Assembly (NCBI GenBank): GCA_012514975.1
Contig: JAAYZF010000032.1
Span: 1 to 44,748 of the forward strand
Reading direction: 5' to 3'
DNA length: 44,748 nucleotides
Origin: a bacterium
GTDB lineage: Bacteria; Auribacterota; UBA3054; JAAYZF01
The translations under genes and the position numbers were made by a program. Under the pieces are notes generated by a model, which was not told the origin of the DNA, did not search any database, and saw nothing but the letters and a program-made list of their open reading frames with translations. Of the stretch, positions 35,754-44,748 are shown in pieces (the stretch's first letter is position 1; each line of letters starts with the position of its first letter).

Positions 35754-37220
35754 ATGCATGTGCAACGCCGCACACCCCTCACCGCGCGCATCGGCATCCT
35801 TGCCGTCGGCCATCGCACCTACTGGACGCAGTTCGACGGCCTGCGCGACGAGCTGATGCGCAAGTACGACGCGCTTGTCCAGCGTGTCAGGACGATGCGC
35901 GCCGAGGTCGTCACGTTCGGCATGGTGGACAATGCCGAATCGGCCTACGCGGCCGTGCGCGACATCAAGGCCGCCGATCCCGACCTGCTCCTCATCGACA
36001 TGGTCACCTATGCCACGTCGTCCACGTTCGGCGTGATCGCGCGCGAGATCGATGCGCCAATCGTGCTCGTCGCGCTCCAGCCGATGAATGCCATGGACTA
36101 TGCGCGCGGGAGCACGTACATGCAGTTGTGCAACGACGACTTCTGCTCCGTGCCCGAGTTCACCGGCGTCGCCGTCCGCATGGGCAGGCGGCCGCCCGAG
36201 GTCATCCTTGGCACGCTCCATGACGACCCGGCGGCCGACGCAGCGCTCAACGAATGGTGCCGCATCGCCCATGTGCTCCACGACCTCAAGCGCGCCCGCA
36301 TCGGCCACATGGGCCACGTGCTCGAAGCCATGCTCGACATGCACACTGACCCCGCGGCGGTCACCGCTGCCTTCGGCTGCCACATTGCCCAGTGCGAAGC
36401 CGAGGAGCTGCTTCCGCATTACCGCGGCGCGGGCATGGAAGCGGTTGCGGCCAGGAAGAAGGACATCCTTGCGTTCTTCGACACGCCCGATCCTGTCTCC
36501 GACCCTCTCACCAGCAGGCTGAGCGATGGCGATCTCGACACCGCCGCGCGCGCAGCAGTTGCGCTTGACGCGTTCGTGGCCGCGCGGAATCTTGACGGCC
36601 TGGCGTACTACTATGAAGGCGAAGCGGGCAGCGAGCTTCGCACCGTCGTCACGAACCTCATCGTCGGCAATTCGCTTCTGTGCGCCGCGGGATTCCCCAT
36701 GTGCGGCGAATACGACCTCAAGACGTGCATCGCCATGCTGATCATGGACCGGCTCGAGACCGGCGGGAGCTTCGCCGAGTTCCATCCGGTTGACTTTGCG
36801 CGCGACTCGGTCCTCGTCGGCCACGACGGGCCGCACCACATCAACATCGCCGACGGCAGGCCCGTGTTGCGCAGCCTGGCAAAGTACCACGGCAAGCCCG
36901 GCGCGGGCGCCAGCGTCGAGTTCCGCATCAAGGAAGGGCCGATCACAATGCTCAGCATCGGCGTCAAACGCGGCGGCGCGTTCAAGTTCGTCATCGCCGA
37001 GGGCGAATCCCTGCGCGGCCCCATCCCGCCGACGGGCAACACGAACACGCACGGGAGGTTCCCCCCGGACGTGCGCACGTTCCTGACGCGCTGGGCGGCC
37101 GAGGGGCCCACGCACCACTTCGCGCTCGGCATCGGCCACCACGCGCGCACCATCGAGCGCATTGCCCGCTGCCTCGGCATCGAGGCGGTCATCGTCACGA
37201 ACCACAAGGAGAACGCATGA
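35754..37220 (+). CDS. L-fucose/L-arabinose isomerase family protein
   Basis: RIGILAVGHRTYWTQFDGLRDELMRKYD, MVTYATSSTFGVIAREIDAPIVLVALQP, GEYDLKTCIAMLIMDRLETGGSFAEFHPVDF. Confidence 0.75.
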   Translation: MHVQRRTPLTARIGILAVGHRTYWTQFDGLRDELMRKYDALVQRVRTMRAEVVTFGMVDNAESAYAAVRDIKAADPDLLLIDMVTYATSSTFGVIAREIDAPIVLVALQPMNAMDYARGSTYMQLCNDDFCSVPEFTGVAVRMGRRPPEVILGTLHDDPAADAALNEWCRIAHVLHDLKRARIGHMGHVLEAMLDMHTDPAAVTAAFGCHIAQCEAEELLPHYRGAGMEAVAARKKDILAFFDTPDPVSDPLTSRLSDGDLDTAARAAVALDAFVAARNLDGLAYYYEGEAGSELRTVVTNLIVGNSLLCAAGFPMCGEYDLKTCIAMLIMDRLETGGSFAEFHPVDFARDSVLVGHDGPHHINIADGRPVLRSLAKYHGKPGAGASVEFRIKEGPITMLSIGVKRGGAFKFVIAEGESLRGPIPPTGNTNTHGRFPPDVRTFLTRWAAEGPTHHFALGIGHHARTIERIARCLGIEAVIVTNHKENA

Positions 37221-38023
37221 ACTGGCTTGACATCACATCTGAAGACATGCCGAAGGTCATCAGGAAGGTCAAGGGCGTCTGCGTCGTCCCATGGGGCTCG
37301 ATCGAGCGGCATGGGCCGCATCTGCCGCTGGGAACGGACACGCTGATCGGCCAGGCCGTTGCCGAACGCGCGGCGGCGATCGAGCCCGCGGTCGTCTTTC
37401 CCGCGATGTTCCTCGGGCAGATCGCCGAGGCGCGCCATTGCAGCGGCACGGTCTCGCTCGATCACGGCCTGCTGCTCACCATGATGCGCGCCCTGTGCGA
37501 CGAGATCGGCCGCAACGGCTTTACGAAGATTTTCATCCTCAACTGCCACGGCGGGAACAACGGCCTCGTCAGTTATCTGCTCATGAGCATGCTGCAGGAA
37601 CGCAAGCCGTACATCGTCTATACCAACAAAGGCGGCCTGCTGCCCGAAGACGCGAAGAAGTGGAAGGAGATGGTCAAGGGCGACGACGGCCACGCGGGCA
37701 TCACGGAAACGAGCGCGATGATGCACCTGCTGCCCGGCGGCGTGCGTCTTGGCAACATCCGAGACAAGAACGACGGCCGGCGCCGCGGCGTGCTGGGCAA
37801 TCTCAAGGGCGCGCAGAACTCGTTCTGGTGGTACGCAGACTATCCGACGCACTTTGCCGGCAGCCCCGATGGGGCCGGCGAGGAGAAGGGCGGGTTCTTC
37901 GTCGATGCCATGGCCCGCAGCGCCGCAGCGCATATCCGCTCAATCAAGAAGGATGCCGTGACATCGCGCCTCGCACACGCATTCTACTCGGCCGCTGAAA
38001 AAGGCGGACGCGCAGGCCGATAA
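37217..38023 (+). CDS. Creatininase family protein
   Basis: VVPWGSIERHGPHLPLGTDTLIGQAVAERAA, ILNCHGGNNG; ATGA overlap with upstream gene. Confidence 0.88.
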   Translation: MNWLDITSEDMPKVIRKVKGVCVVPWGSIERHGPHLPLGTDTLIGQAVAERAAAIEPAVVFPAMFLGQIAEARHCSGTVSLDHGLLLTMMRALCDEIGRNGFTKIFILNCHGGNNGLVSYLLMSMLQERKPYIVYTNKGGLLPEDAKKWKEMVKGDDGHAGITETSAMMHLLPGGVRLGNIRDKNDGRRRGVLGNLKGAQNSFWWYADYPTHFAGSPDGAGEEKGGFFVDAMARSAAAHIRSIKKDAVTSRLAHAFYSAAEKGGRAGR

Positions 38024-38045
38024 CAACAGCACAGGAGCGTGAGCC

Positions 38046-40727
38046 ATGAACCGCATCGGATTCCCAGCCGGACAGTACCGCATCCACGCCTGCGTATTCG
38101 CCGCCGCCTGCGTCGCGTGCCTTGCCGCCTCCCCGCCCGTCTGGTGGGAAGGTGAAGATGCGACTGTCGTGCCAGAGCAGGCGAAGAGATTCTGCCCGAC
38201 TGTCGAGAGCGAAGGGTTCTCGGGCGGCAGAATGCTTCACGCCTCCATGCAGAAGGTGCCGGATGAAGGCGTGACGCTGCGCTGGGAGATCACCACTCCC
38301 GGGGACGGCGTCTATGCACTGTGGGGCAGGCTGGGCTACCGCCCGTGGTCGAGCCATCAGTGGCGGTTCGACGACCAGCCGTGGAACGAATTCGGCACGT
38401 CATACGGCTTCTTCGAATTCATCAAGGTGCCGACGGAACAAGGGCTGGCCGAGGCGTGCTGGGCGCCGTATGCGAACGTCACGCTGAGCGCGGGCGTTCA
38501 CCGTTTCGAGATCCGCATCGCGGCGACGGAGACGAAGGCGGGTTTCCTGCAGAGCTTCGACTGCTTCGCCCTTGCGCGCGAACCGTTCGTGCCCGCCGGG
38601 AGGTTCAGGCCGGATGACACCATTCCCGTGAACGTCATTCCGGGCACGCTGGCGGACAACACGTGGTGGCCGCTCCATCCGCGCGTCGATGCCGCGCAGC
38701 AGCCCGCCGTCGACCTTTCGTTCATGAACGACGCGGCCGGCGCGCATGGGTTCGTCACCATGAAGGACGGTGAGCTGCTCTTCGAGGACGGCACGCCCGT
38801 CAGGTTCTGGGGCCCGAACGTCAGCTACTGGCAGGGCAACCTTGTGTACATGGAACACATGGCCGCCGACACCTTCGCCGCGTTCCTCGCCCGGCTCGGC
38901 GTGAACATCGTGCGCATCCATGTCCTTCACGCGATCAACAGCCTTATCGACGACACGCGGAATGACACGCAGGAATTCGACCAGGGCAAGCTCGACCGGC
39001 TTGATTACCTCATCGCCGCGCTGGGCCGCCGGGGCATCTATGTCAACATCGACCTGATGTATCACCGCACGTTCAAGCCGGGCGACGAGGTGGGCGAAGA
39101 GCTCATCGTGCCCGAGGGCGGCGGCAGGCGCGGCGATGAATACAATGTTTCGTGGGCATGCGGCGCGGCGTCGTTCTGGCATCCGCGCGTCATCGAGCTG
39201 AATCTCGAGCTGTACAGGAAACTGCTTACGCACGTCAATCCCTACACGAAGAAGTCCCTCGCCGAAATGCCCCAGATGGCCATGTGCACCATTCACAACG
39301 AGCAGTCGATCTTCTGGGGCACGAGCAACATGCGCCGCGGCCGCACGGCGGAAATCCTTGATGAAATCTTCGCCGCATGGCTCGCGCGGAAATACGGCAC
39401 GCACGAGAAACTCGCCGCCGCATGGCAGGCGCCCGGCCAGCCATCACCCTTCGACGGGGACGAGAACCTTGACGACGGGCGCGTCAAAGTCGGCACGATC
39501 GTCATGGGCGCGCACGGCAGGAACGCCAGGCGCGCGGCAGACCAGGTGGCATTCCTGTACGAGATGGAAACGGGATTCTACCAGCGGGTCATTGCGGCCA
39601 TGAGGTCGTGGGGCGTGAAATGCCCGCTGATCACGTCAAACTGGCAGGGCGGCGGGAACACCACGCGCCTCGTGCTCCAGGCCTCGACGCTCGGCGAGGT
39701 GGTCGACCGGCACATCTATTTCTCGCGTCCGGTCACCATGCTCGACAGCGTGGGCAAGGGGCTGCCCATGATCGGGTTCGACCAGCAGGCCGGCCGCGCG
39801 TTCAGCGTGTCCGAGTGGAATCACGGGTCCGACGGGCGGTACATGGCGGAGACGGTGCCATTGATGGCGACCGTCGGCGCGGTCCAGGGGTGGGATGCGC
39901 TGTTCCAATTCTGCGCGGGAACGCCGACGTGGCCGTCGGGCCTCGGCTCGATCACGCCGGGGCACTACGCGCTCTATCCGTTTGCGGCAATGATCTTCCG
40001 CCGCGGCGACATCGCGCAGGGCCCGGTCGTCTTCGAGCGCCGGCGCGATCCGGCATACCAGTTCAGTTCACAACCCGAGTCGCGATCTGAAACGACCGAT
40101 CCGGCGGCATTGCGCTTCAGGGATGCCGGCGGATCAGACGCCACGCCGCGCGTCCCGGCCGAAGTGCTTGCGATCGGCCGCGTGCAGAACGCCTATGTCG
40201 ACGCGCCGACGAACGATCTGCTCGATACGGCGCTGATCGCACGCTGCCGGGACGCGACGAACGGCGTGGTCTCCTCCGCCGCGGGCGACGTTGCATGGCA
40301 TTACGGCGGCGCATACGTCCTGCTCAAAGGCGCACGGACGCAGGGCGCGTTCGGCGCGCTCGCCGGCCGCGCGCTTGCCTGCCCGGACGTGACGATCATG
40401 ACGTCAAACGCGCATGCGGCACTCCTCGTCACGGCGCTTGATGCACGGCCGATCCGCTCGTCAACACGGCTGCTCGCCGGCGCCGTCGGACGCGCGCAGG
40501 GGAACGGCGTGCGCGACCCGCGGACAGGCGGGCTCGTCTCCACGCCTCCCTGCCTCATCGAGCCTGTCACCGGCGAGCTGCGCGTGCGGACGGCGCTGAC
40601 GAACGTCCACGCGGTTTCGTACACCGGCTACCGGCTCGCGCGCGTGCCCGCGCGCCGTGACGGCGCGTTCCTCGTCGTCCCGCTTGCCGGGCAGCCTGGC
40701 GTCATGTACTATGAAATTGCCGAGTGA
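38046..40727 (+). CDS. Secreted clan GH-A (GH5-like) glycoside hydrolase-like protein, paralog of 32927-35617
   Basis: VWWEGEDATVVPEQ N-terminal module; AHGFVTMKDGELLFEDGTPVRFWGPN; LGVNIVRIHVLH; putative catalytic TIHNEQS and SVSEWNH. Confidence 0.75.
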   Translation: MNRIGFPAGQYRIHACVFAAACVACLAASPPVWWEGEDATVVPEQAKRFCPTVESEGFSGGRMLHASMQKVPDEGVTLRWEITTPGDGVYALWGRLGYRPWSSHQWRFDDQPWNEFGTSYGFFEFIKVPTEQGLAEACWAPYANVTLSAGVHRFEIRIAATETKAGFLQSFDCFALAREPFVPAGRFRPDDTIPVNVIPGTLADNTWWPLHPRVDAAQQPAVDLSFMNDAAGAHGFVTMKDGELLFEDGTPVRFWGPNVSYWQGNLVYMEHMAADTFAAFLARLGVNIVRIHVLHAINSLIDDTRNDTQEFDQGKLDRLDYLIAALGRRGIYVNIDLMYHRTFKPGDEVGEELIVPEGGGRRGDEYNVSWACGAASFWHPRVIELNLELYRKLLTHVNPYTKKSLAEMPQMAMCTIHNEQSIFWGTSNMRRGRTAEILDEIFAAWLARKYGTHEKLAAAWQAPGQPSPFDGDENLDDGRVKVGTIVMGAHGRNARRAADQVAFLYEMETGFYQRVIAAMRSWGVKCPLITSNWQGGGNTTRLVLQASTLGEVVDRHIYFSRPVTMLDSVGKGLPMIGFDQQAGRAFSVSEWNHGSDGRYMAETVPLMATVGAVQGWDALFQFCAGTPTWPSGLGSITPGHYALYPFAAMIFRRGDIAQGPVVFERRRDPAYQFSSQPESRSETTDPAALRFRDAGGSDATPRVPAEVLAIGRVQNAYVDAPTNDLLDTALIARCRDATNGVVSSAAGDVAWHYGGAYVLLKGARTQGAFGALAGRALACPDVTIMTSNAHAALLVTALDARPIRSSTRLLAGAVGRAQGNGVRDPRTGGLVSTPPCLIEPVTGELRVRTALTNVHAVSYTGYRLARVPARRDGAFLVVPLAGQPGVMYYEIAE

Positions 40728-40740
40728 CCGCGTCACTCGG
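40720..40740. terminator. Hairpin spanning both stop codons of convergent genes
   Basis: CCGAGTGAC CGC GTCACTCGG, 9-bp perfect stem; stops at 40725-40727 (+) and 40735-40733 (-). Confidence 0.55.
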
Positions 40741-41953
40741 TGCGCAATGCATCGATGGGATTGAGATTCGCGGCCTTCATGGCGGGGTAGAAGCCCGAGA
40801 ACACGCCGATCACACCGGCGGAGATGAGCGACGAGGCAACCGCAAGAGGCGAGATCAGCGTCGGCCATTTCAGCGTGTATCGCACCACCGCCGTGGCGCC
40901 GACGCCGAGCGCAAGGCCGATCGCGCCGCCAAGACATGCCAGCGTCGCCGCCTCGACCACGAACTGCAGCAGAATGTCCCGCGGATGCGCGCCGACGGCG
41001 ATGCGGATGCCGATCTCACGCGTCCGCTCCGTCACGCTCACCAGCATGATGTTCATGATGCCGATCGCGCCCACCAGGAGCGACACGGAGGCGATCACGC
41101 CCAGCAGCACCTGCATCACGCGCGAGGTTGCCGTGCGCGATTTGAGCGCGTCGACCTGGTTGCCGATGAAGAAATTGTTCTCCTCTCCCTCGCGAAGCCG
41201 CTGGCGCTGGCGCAACAGCGCGGTGATCTCCTCCACCGCCTCGTCCATCAGGTCCGCCGACACCACCGAGCACTCGATCGAGTTGATGTGCATGATGTTC
41301 ATCAGCCTGCGTTGCACGGTCGAGAACGGCGCGTAAATGAGGTCATCCTGGTCTTCACCCCAGCTTGCCTGCCCTTTCCTGGCCAGCACGCCGATCACGC
41401 GGAATGGCGCGCCCTCGATCCGCACGGTCGTGTCAAGGGGGCTGCCGCCGTCCGGATACAGATTCTCGACCACCGTCTGGCCCAGGAGGCACACCTTGGC
41501 CATCCTGAGCTGGTCCTCGTCGGTGAACGCCTGGCCCTCGGCAATCGTCCAGCCACGGCAGGGAAAGTACCCGGGATACACGCCGAACACGCGCGTGGGC
41601 CAGTTCTCATTTCCGGCAATCGCCCTGGTGTTGAACCGCACAAGCGGAGAGCCGCCCTGGACGGTCCTGCATTCGGCGAGCACGGCCTTGGCGTCGTCCT
41701 CGGTGAATCCGGAGACGGTGCCTGCGCCGCCGCGCACGGCGCCCGAGCGCGTGCTGCCGGCGAAGATCATCAGGTAGTTGACGCCCATCGTGGCGATCTG
41801 CTCCTCGATCATCACACGCGCCCCGCTGCCAATCGCGACCATGGCGACCACGGAGCCGACGCCGATGACGATGCCCAGCGTCGTCAGCGTCGAGCGCGTC
41901 TTGTGGCGCATCAGCGTGCGCCACGCAAGGGCGATGACGGCAATGATGTTCAC
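40733..41953 (-). CDS. ABC transporter permease, MacB/FtsX type
   Basis: ALAWRTLMRHKTRSTLTTLGIVIGVGSVVAMVAIGSGA; VGAIGIMNIMLVSVTERTREIGIRIAVGAHPRDILLQFVVEA. Confidence 0.93.
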   Translation of the reverse strand: MNIIAVIALAWRTLMRHKTRSTLTTLGIVIGVGSVVAMVAIGSGARVMIEEQIATMGVNYLMIFAGSTRSGAVRGGAGTVSGFTEDDAKAVLAECRTVQGGSPLVRFNTRAIAGNENWPTRVFGVYPGYFPCRGWTIAEGQAFTDEDQLRMAKVCLLGQTVVENLYPDGGSPLDTTVRIEGAPFRVIGVLARKGQASWGEDQDDLIYAPFSTVQRRLMNIMHINSIECSVVSADLMDEAVEEITALLRQRQRLREGEENNFFIGNQVDALKSRTATSRVMQVLLGVIASVSLLVGAIGIMNIMLVSVTERTREIGIRIAVGAHPRDILLQFVVEAATLACLGGAIGLALGVGATAVVRYTLKWPTLISPLAVASSLISAGVIGVFSGFYPAMKAANLNPIDALRTE

Positions 41954-42028
41954 GGAATCAGTATAGCATTTCCGGCGCACGCGCGTCATGCCGGGCGGGC
42001 GTGATGCGCCCTGTTCCGCCGGCCGTGC

Positions 42029-43519
42029 TCAGCGCCTGTCGCTGTCAAACGGCACGACGTCGCACGTCTCGACGTACCACGTCAGCATCCGCTCGCGCAG
42101 CGCGGCGAGCGCATCGCGGTACGCGGGCTCGCCGGCGACGTTGCGCGTCTCGCCCGGGTCGGCCTTCAAATCGTACAGCTCGTCGCGTTCGTACAGCCTG
42201 CGGACGTACTTGAATTCCCTCGTGCGGCACATGGCCGCCTTGCCGTGATACATGACGTCGTCGCGCCGCTGCAGGTCGAGCCGCGGCCAGTAGGGATGCT
42301 CCTCGGCGGGGGCGTTTGTGAAGGACTGCAGTTCCATCGCCTGCTTTTCGCCGCGCAGGCGGCCGCCCTCGCAAAAGGCTGCGTCGCGCACGTCGTCCGC
42401 CTCGCCGGCGAGCACCGGCAGAAGGCTCCTGCCGAACCGCGTGTACGGCGGGTCGATGCCGGTTATTGCATAGACGGTTTCGGAGAAGTCGACCAGCTCG
42501 ACCATAGCGTCGCTTACACGCGGTTTCACGCGCGTGCCGCGGGGCGGCTTGACGACGAACGGCACGCGGCTAAGGCAGTCCTCGAACGTGTTCTGCGTCT
42601 TCTCGACCAGGCCATAGTCGCCCGTGAAATCCCCGTGGTCGGCAAAGAAGAACAGGGCGGTGTCATCGTAGATGCCCGTCTCGCGCAGCGCCTTCAGCAG
42701 CTCGCCCAGCAGGGCGTCGGTCCGCATGCACATGCCGTAGTACACGGCGCGCAGCTCCGTCCATCGTTCCTCGCTCCAGCCCTGCATGCCGAAATTACGG
42801 AGCAGGCCGTCGATGATCGCCGGCTTTGCCGCCGCGGCCCCCGGCGCGGGTATCCGCCGCGGAAGCGCGCCGCGGTCGATCGCGGAGAAGAACGGGTCTT
42901 CGACGCCGTATGGCGGATGGGGATAGACAAGGGGCAGGTAGATGCACAGCGGCCGGTCGTCAGGGCGTGAGCGGATGAGCCTGATGGCCTCCATCACGTG
43001 CAGCCAGTCATCGTCATGGTAATATGCCTCGCCGGCCGCCTTCTCCATCCTGCCGTTGAAGAACGAGTAGTAGCTGTCCTGCCCGTGCGCGCCGCGGGCC
43101 TTCTTGTACACCGGGCCGTGCCAGTTCGGGTCGAGTGTGTAGCGGCTGCGGTCGCTCCACGTCTCCGCGTAGCGGTCTTTGGGCATCTGGCCGGGCACCA
43201 CGTCGTTCTTGCCGCCCCAGAACACGTGATAGCCGGCGTCCTTGAGGATGTTCAGCAGCATCGGCTCGCCGTGCTCGTGATGGAGCATGTAGTACATGGT
43301 GCGATGGCCGCGCGTGTGCGGATACCAGCCGGTCATGAAACTGCAGCGCGAGGGCGTGCACACAGGGTTCTGGCAGAACGCATTGCGGAAACTCACCGCG
43401 TCCTCCCGCACCAGCCGGTCAAGATGCGGCGTCCGTGCGGCTGCGTTGCCCATGTGGCCCAGCACGTCGCCGCGCCACTGGTCGGGGTTGAAGATGATGA
43501 TGTGAGGTTTCTTTTTCAC
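42029..43519 (-). CDS. Type I sulfatase
   Basis: HIIIFNPDQWRGDVLGHMGN; formylglycine motif CTPSRCSFMTGWYP; ALFFFADHGDFTGDYGL. Confidence 0.95.
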   Translation of the reverse strand: MKKKPHIIIFNPDQWRGDVLGHMGNAAARTPHLDRLVREDAVSFRNAFCQNPVCTPSRCSFMTGWYPHTRGHRTMYYMLHHEHGEPMLLNILKDAGYHVFWGGKNDVVPGQMPKDRYAETWSDRSRYTLDPNWHGPVYKKARGAHGQDSYYSFFNGRMEKAAGEAYYHDDDWLHVMEAIRLIRSRPDDRPLCIYLPLVYPHPPYGVEDPFFSAIDRGALPRRIPAPGAAAAKPAIIDGLLRNFGMQGWSEERWTELRAVYYGMCMRTDALLGELLKALRETGIYDDTALFFFADHGDFTGDYGLVEKTQNTFEDCLSRVPFVVKPPRGTRVKPRVSDAMVELVDFSETVYAITGIDPPYTRFGRSLLPVLAGEADDVRDAAFCEGGRLRGEKQAMELQSFTNAPAEEHPYWPRLDLQRRDDVMYHGKAAMCRTREFKYVRRLYERDELYDLKADPGETRNVAGEPAYRDALAALRERMLTWYVETCDVVPFDSDRR

Positions 43520-44625
43520 AGGCGGGTCTCCATCGAGTGCCGCACGGCTTCAAGGTATCGCATGCCGTGCACGGTGTCGGGTTCGAGATAGCTTCCCTCG
43601 CTCCACTCGTTCCAACTGTTTACGGTGATAAGGCGCGGTGACAACGCGTGCGCATCGACGAACGCCATCGCGCGGCGCAGGAAATCCCCAAACAGCTCCG
43701 GCGTGCCGCCTGTTATGAAATCTGGCGCCAGTGTCTTGAAACGCGGGTTCGTGTCCCAGCCGATCGACACATGCGGGTGGAACGGCGCGGAGAATGCCTT
43801 TGCCCATTTCTCCCATGAGGCAACGGCAGCGTCTCCCCAAGCTTTGTACTCTCCCGACGGCGTGACATAGTGGCACCACTGGTAATTGGTGAGACTGTCG
43901 AAGCCGAGCGAACGGATCGTGTTGTCCTGCGTCTGTGCGCGGTCGCCCGGAACCATGCTGAGCGACTCCGGAATGGCGCCCCAGAGGATGGCTTGAAGAT
44001 GAACTCCCGGGAAACCGGCCTCGCGCACGCGTACGCGGAAGGCGTCGAGGGCGTCGCGCGTCGCCTCGAGCCCGCCGAGGCCGTTTATGAGCGTGCCGAC
44101 CTCGTAGATCGAAAGCACCGGCTTCCCGTCAATGCGATAGTATGACGGATGGCTGAAAAATCTCTCGATCAGCCGCCGTGTCGCGCACTCGAACGTTGCG
44201 CGATCCACGGCGCCCGGCCAGACAACCTTGCGCTCATGCGATTGCTCGATGTCCCAGAGCGTCGTCGCATCATGGTTCGCCCACATGATGAAGAAGCGGA
44301 TACGATCGTTGTTCCGCGCTCCGACATACCCGCGGCCTAATGCCTCTTCGAGAAACGGCTGATTCCCGTACCAGTACCAGTCGAAGATGAAGACATTGAC
44401 ACCGTGCGCCGCCGCCGCGTCGATCTTTGTTTCCATCACGCGGGGATCGGCTTCATCGAGGTAGCCCCACAGCGGCACACGCGGCTGCCGGTGCCCGGGG
44501 AATTTCGGTGTTGCCTTGCGAATGGTCTGCCATTCGCCCTCGCCTTCCGGCATGAAACGCCGCCACCGCGGCTCGTCGTGATACGCCGGCCAGTAATAGG
44601 CTGCGATGTCGTATGACGCGTTCAT
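43516..44625 (-). CDS. GH99-like / WbsX-family protein
   Basis: IAAYYWPAYHDEPRW, HGVNVFIFDWYWYGNQPFLEEAL, WNEWSEGSYLEPD; 4-nt overlap with sulfatase. Confidence 0.85.
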   Translation of the reverse strand: MNASYDIAAYYWPAYHDEPRWRRFMPEGEGEWQTIRKATPKFPGHRQPRVPLWGYLDEADPRVMETKIDAAAAHGVNVFIFDWYWYGNQPFLEEALGRGYVGARNNDRIRFFIMWANHDATTLWDIEQSHERKVVWPGAVDRATFECATRRLIERFFSHPSYYRIDGKPVLSIYEVGTLINGLGGLEATRDALDAFRVRVREAGFPGVHLQAILWGAIPESLSMVPGDRAQTQDNTIRSLGFDSLTNYQWCHYVTPSGEYKAWGDAAVASWEKWAKAFSAPFHPHVSIGWDTNPRFKTLAPDFITGGTPELFGDFLRRAMAFVDAHALSPRLITVNSWNEWSEGSYLEPDTVHGMRYLEAVRHSMETRL

Positions 44626-44638
44626 CGACGCTCAGAGC

Positions 44639-44748
44639 TCATCGGTCCTCGAGAACGAAATCCGACAGGCGCAGCGAGTAGCCGCGAATCTGCCCTTTGG
44701 GCGCGTCGTCGACGATGTAATTGACAATGTAGATCTCGCCATCCTCGA
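44639..44748 (-). CDS. C-terminus of a protein, possibly BNR/sialidase-like (partial, runs off window)
   Basis: Reverse frame EDGEIYIVNYIVDDAPKGQIRGYSLRLSDFVLEDR*; DDAPKxQIRGY-type ending resembles sialidase-like proteins. Confidence 0.5.
   Translation of the reverse strand, partial: EDGEIYIVNYIVDDAPKGQIRGYSLRLSDFVLEDR

Overview
GC-rich bacterial chromosomal window; gene content suggests a PVC-like or other polysaccharide-degrading lineage, but taxonomy is not established here. From left to right it contains: secD(partial)-yajC-hppA (minus strand); a NUDIX hydrolase, NAD+ synthase, apt, adenine deaminase and a secreted TPR protein (plus); an exported Pcm-like methyltransferase (minus); an accessory island (about 12.5-15.5 kb) with a two-gene nucleotidyltransferase + winged-helix module between two diverged copies of the same flanking sequence; a PlsB-like acyltransferase; a roughly 2,300-aa polytopic membrane protein; an SBBP beta-propeller protein; hypB-hypF(short)-hypC-hypD; a sulfur-trafficking-like cassette (split YeeE/YedE, MBL-rhodanese, methyltransferase, flavodoxin/ferredoxin) directly downstream of a secreted glycosidase-like gene; a divergent carbohydrate operon (arabinose/fucose isomerase-like, creatininase-like, second glycosidase paralog); an orphan MacB-type permease; and a sulfatase / GH99-like (WbsX) / partial BNR-like cluster. 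No rRNA, tRNA, CRISPR array or transposase was recognised. Best candidates for something undescribed are the NTase/wHTH module and its flanking duplication, the giant membrane protein, the Kae1-domain-only HypF, and the glycosidase-linked sulfur cassette. All calls come from reading the sequence and ORF translations; no database search was run.
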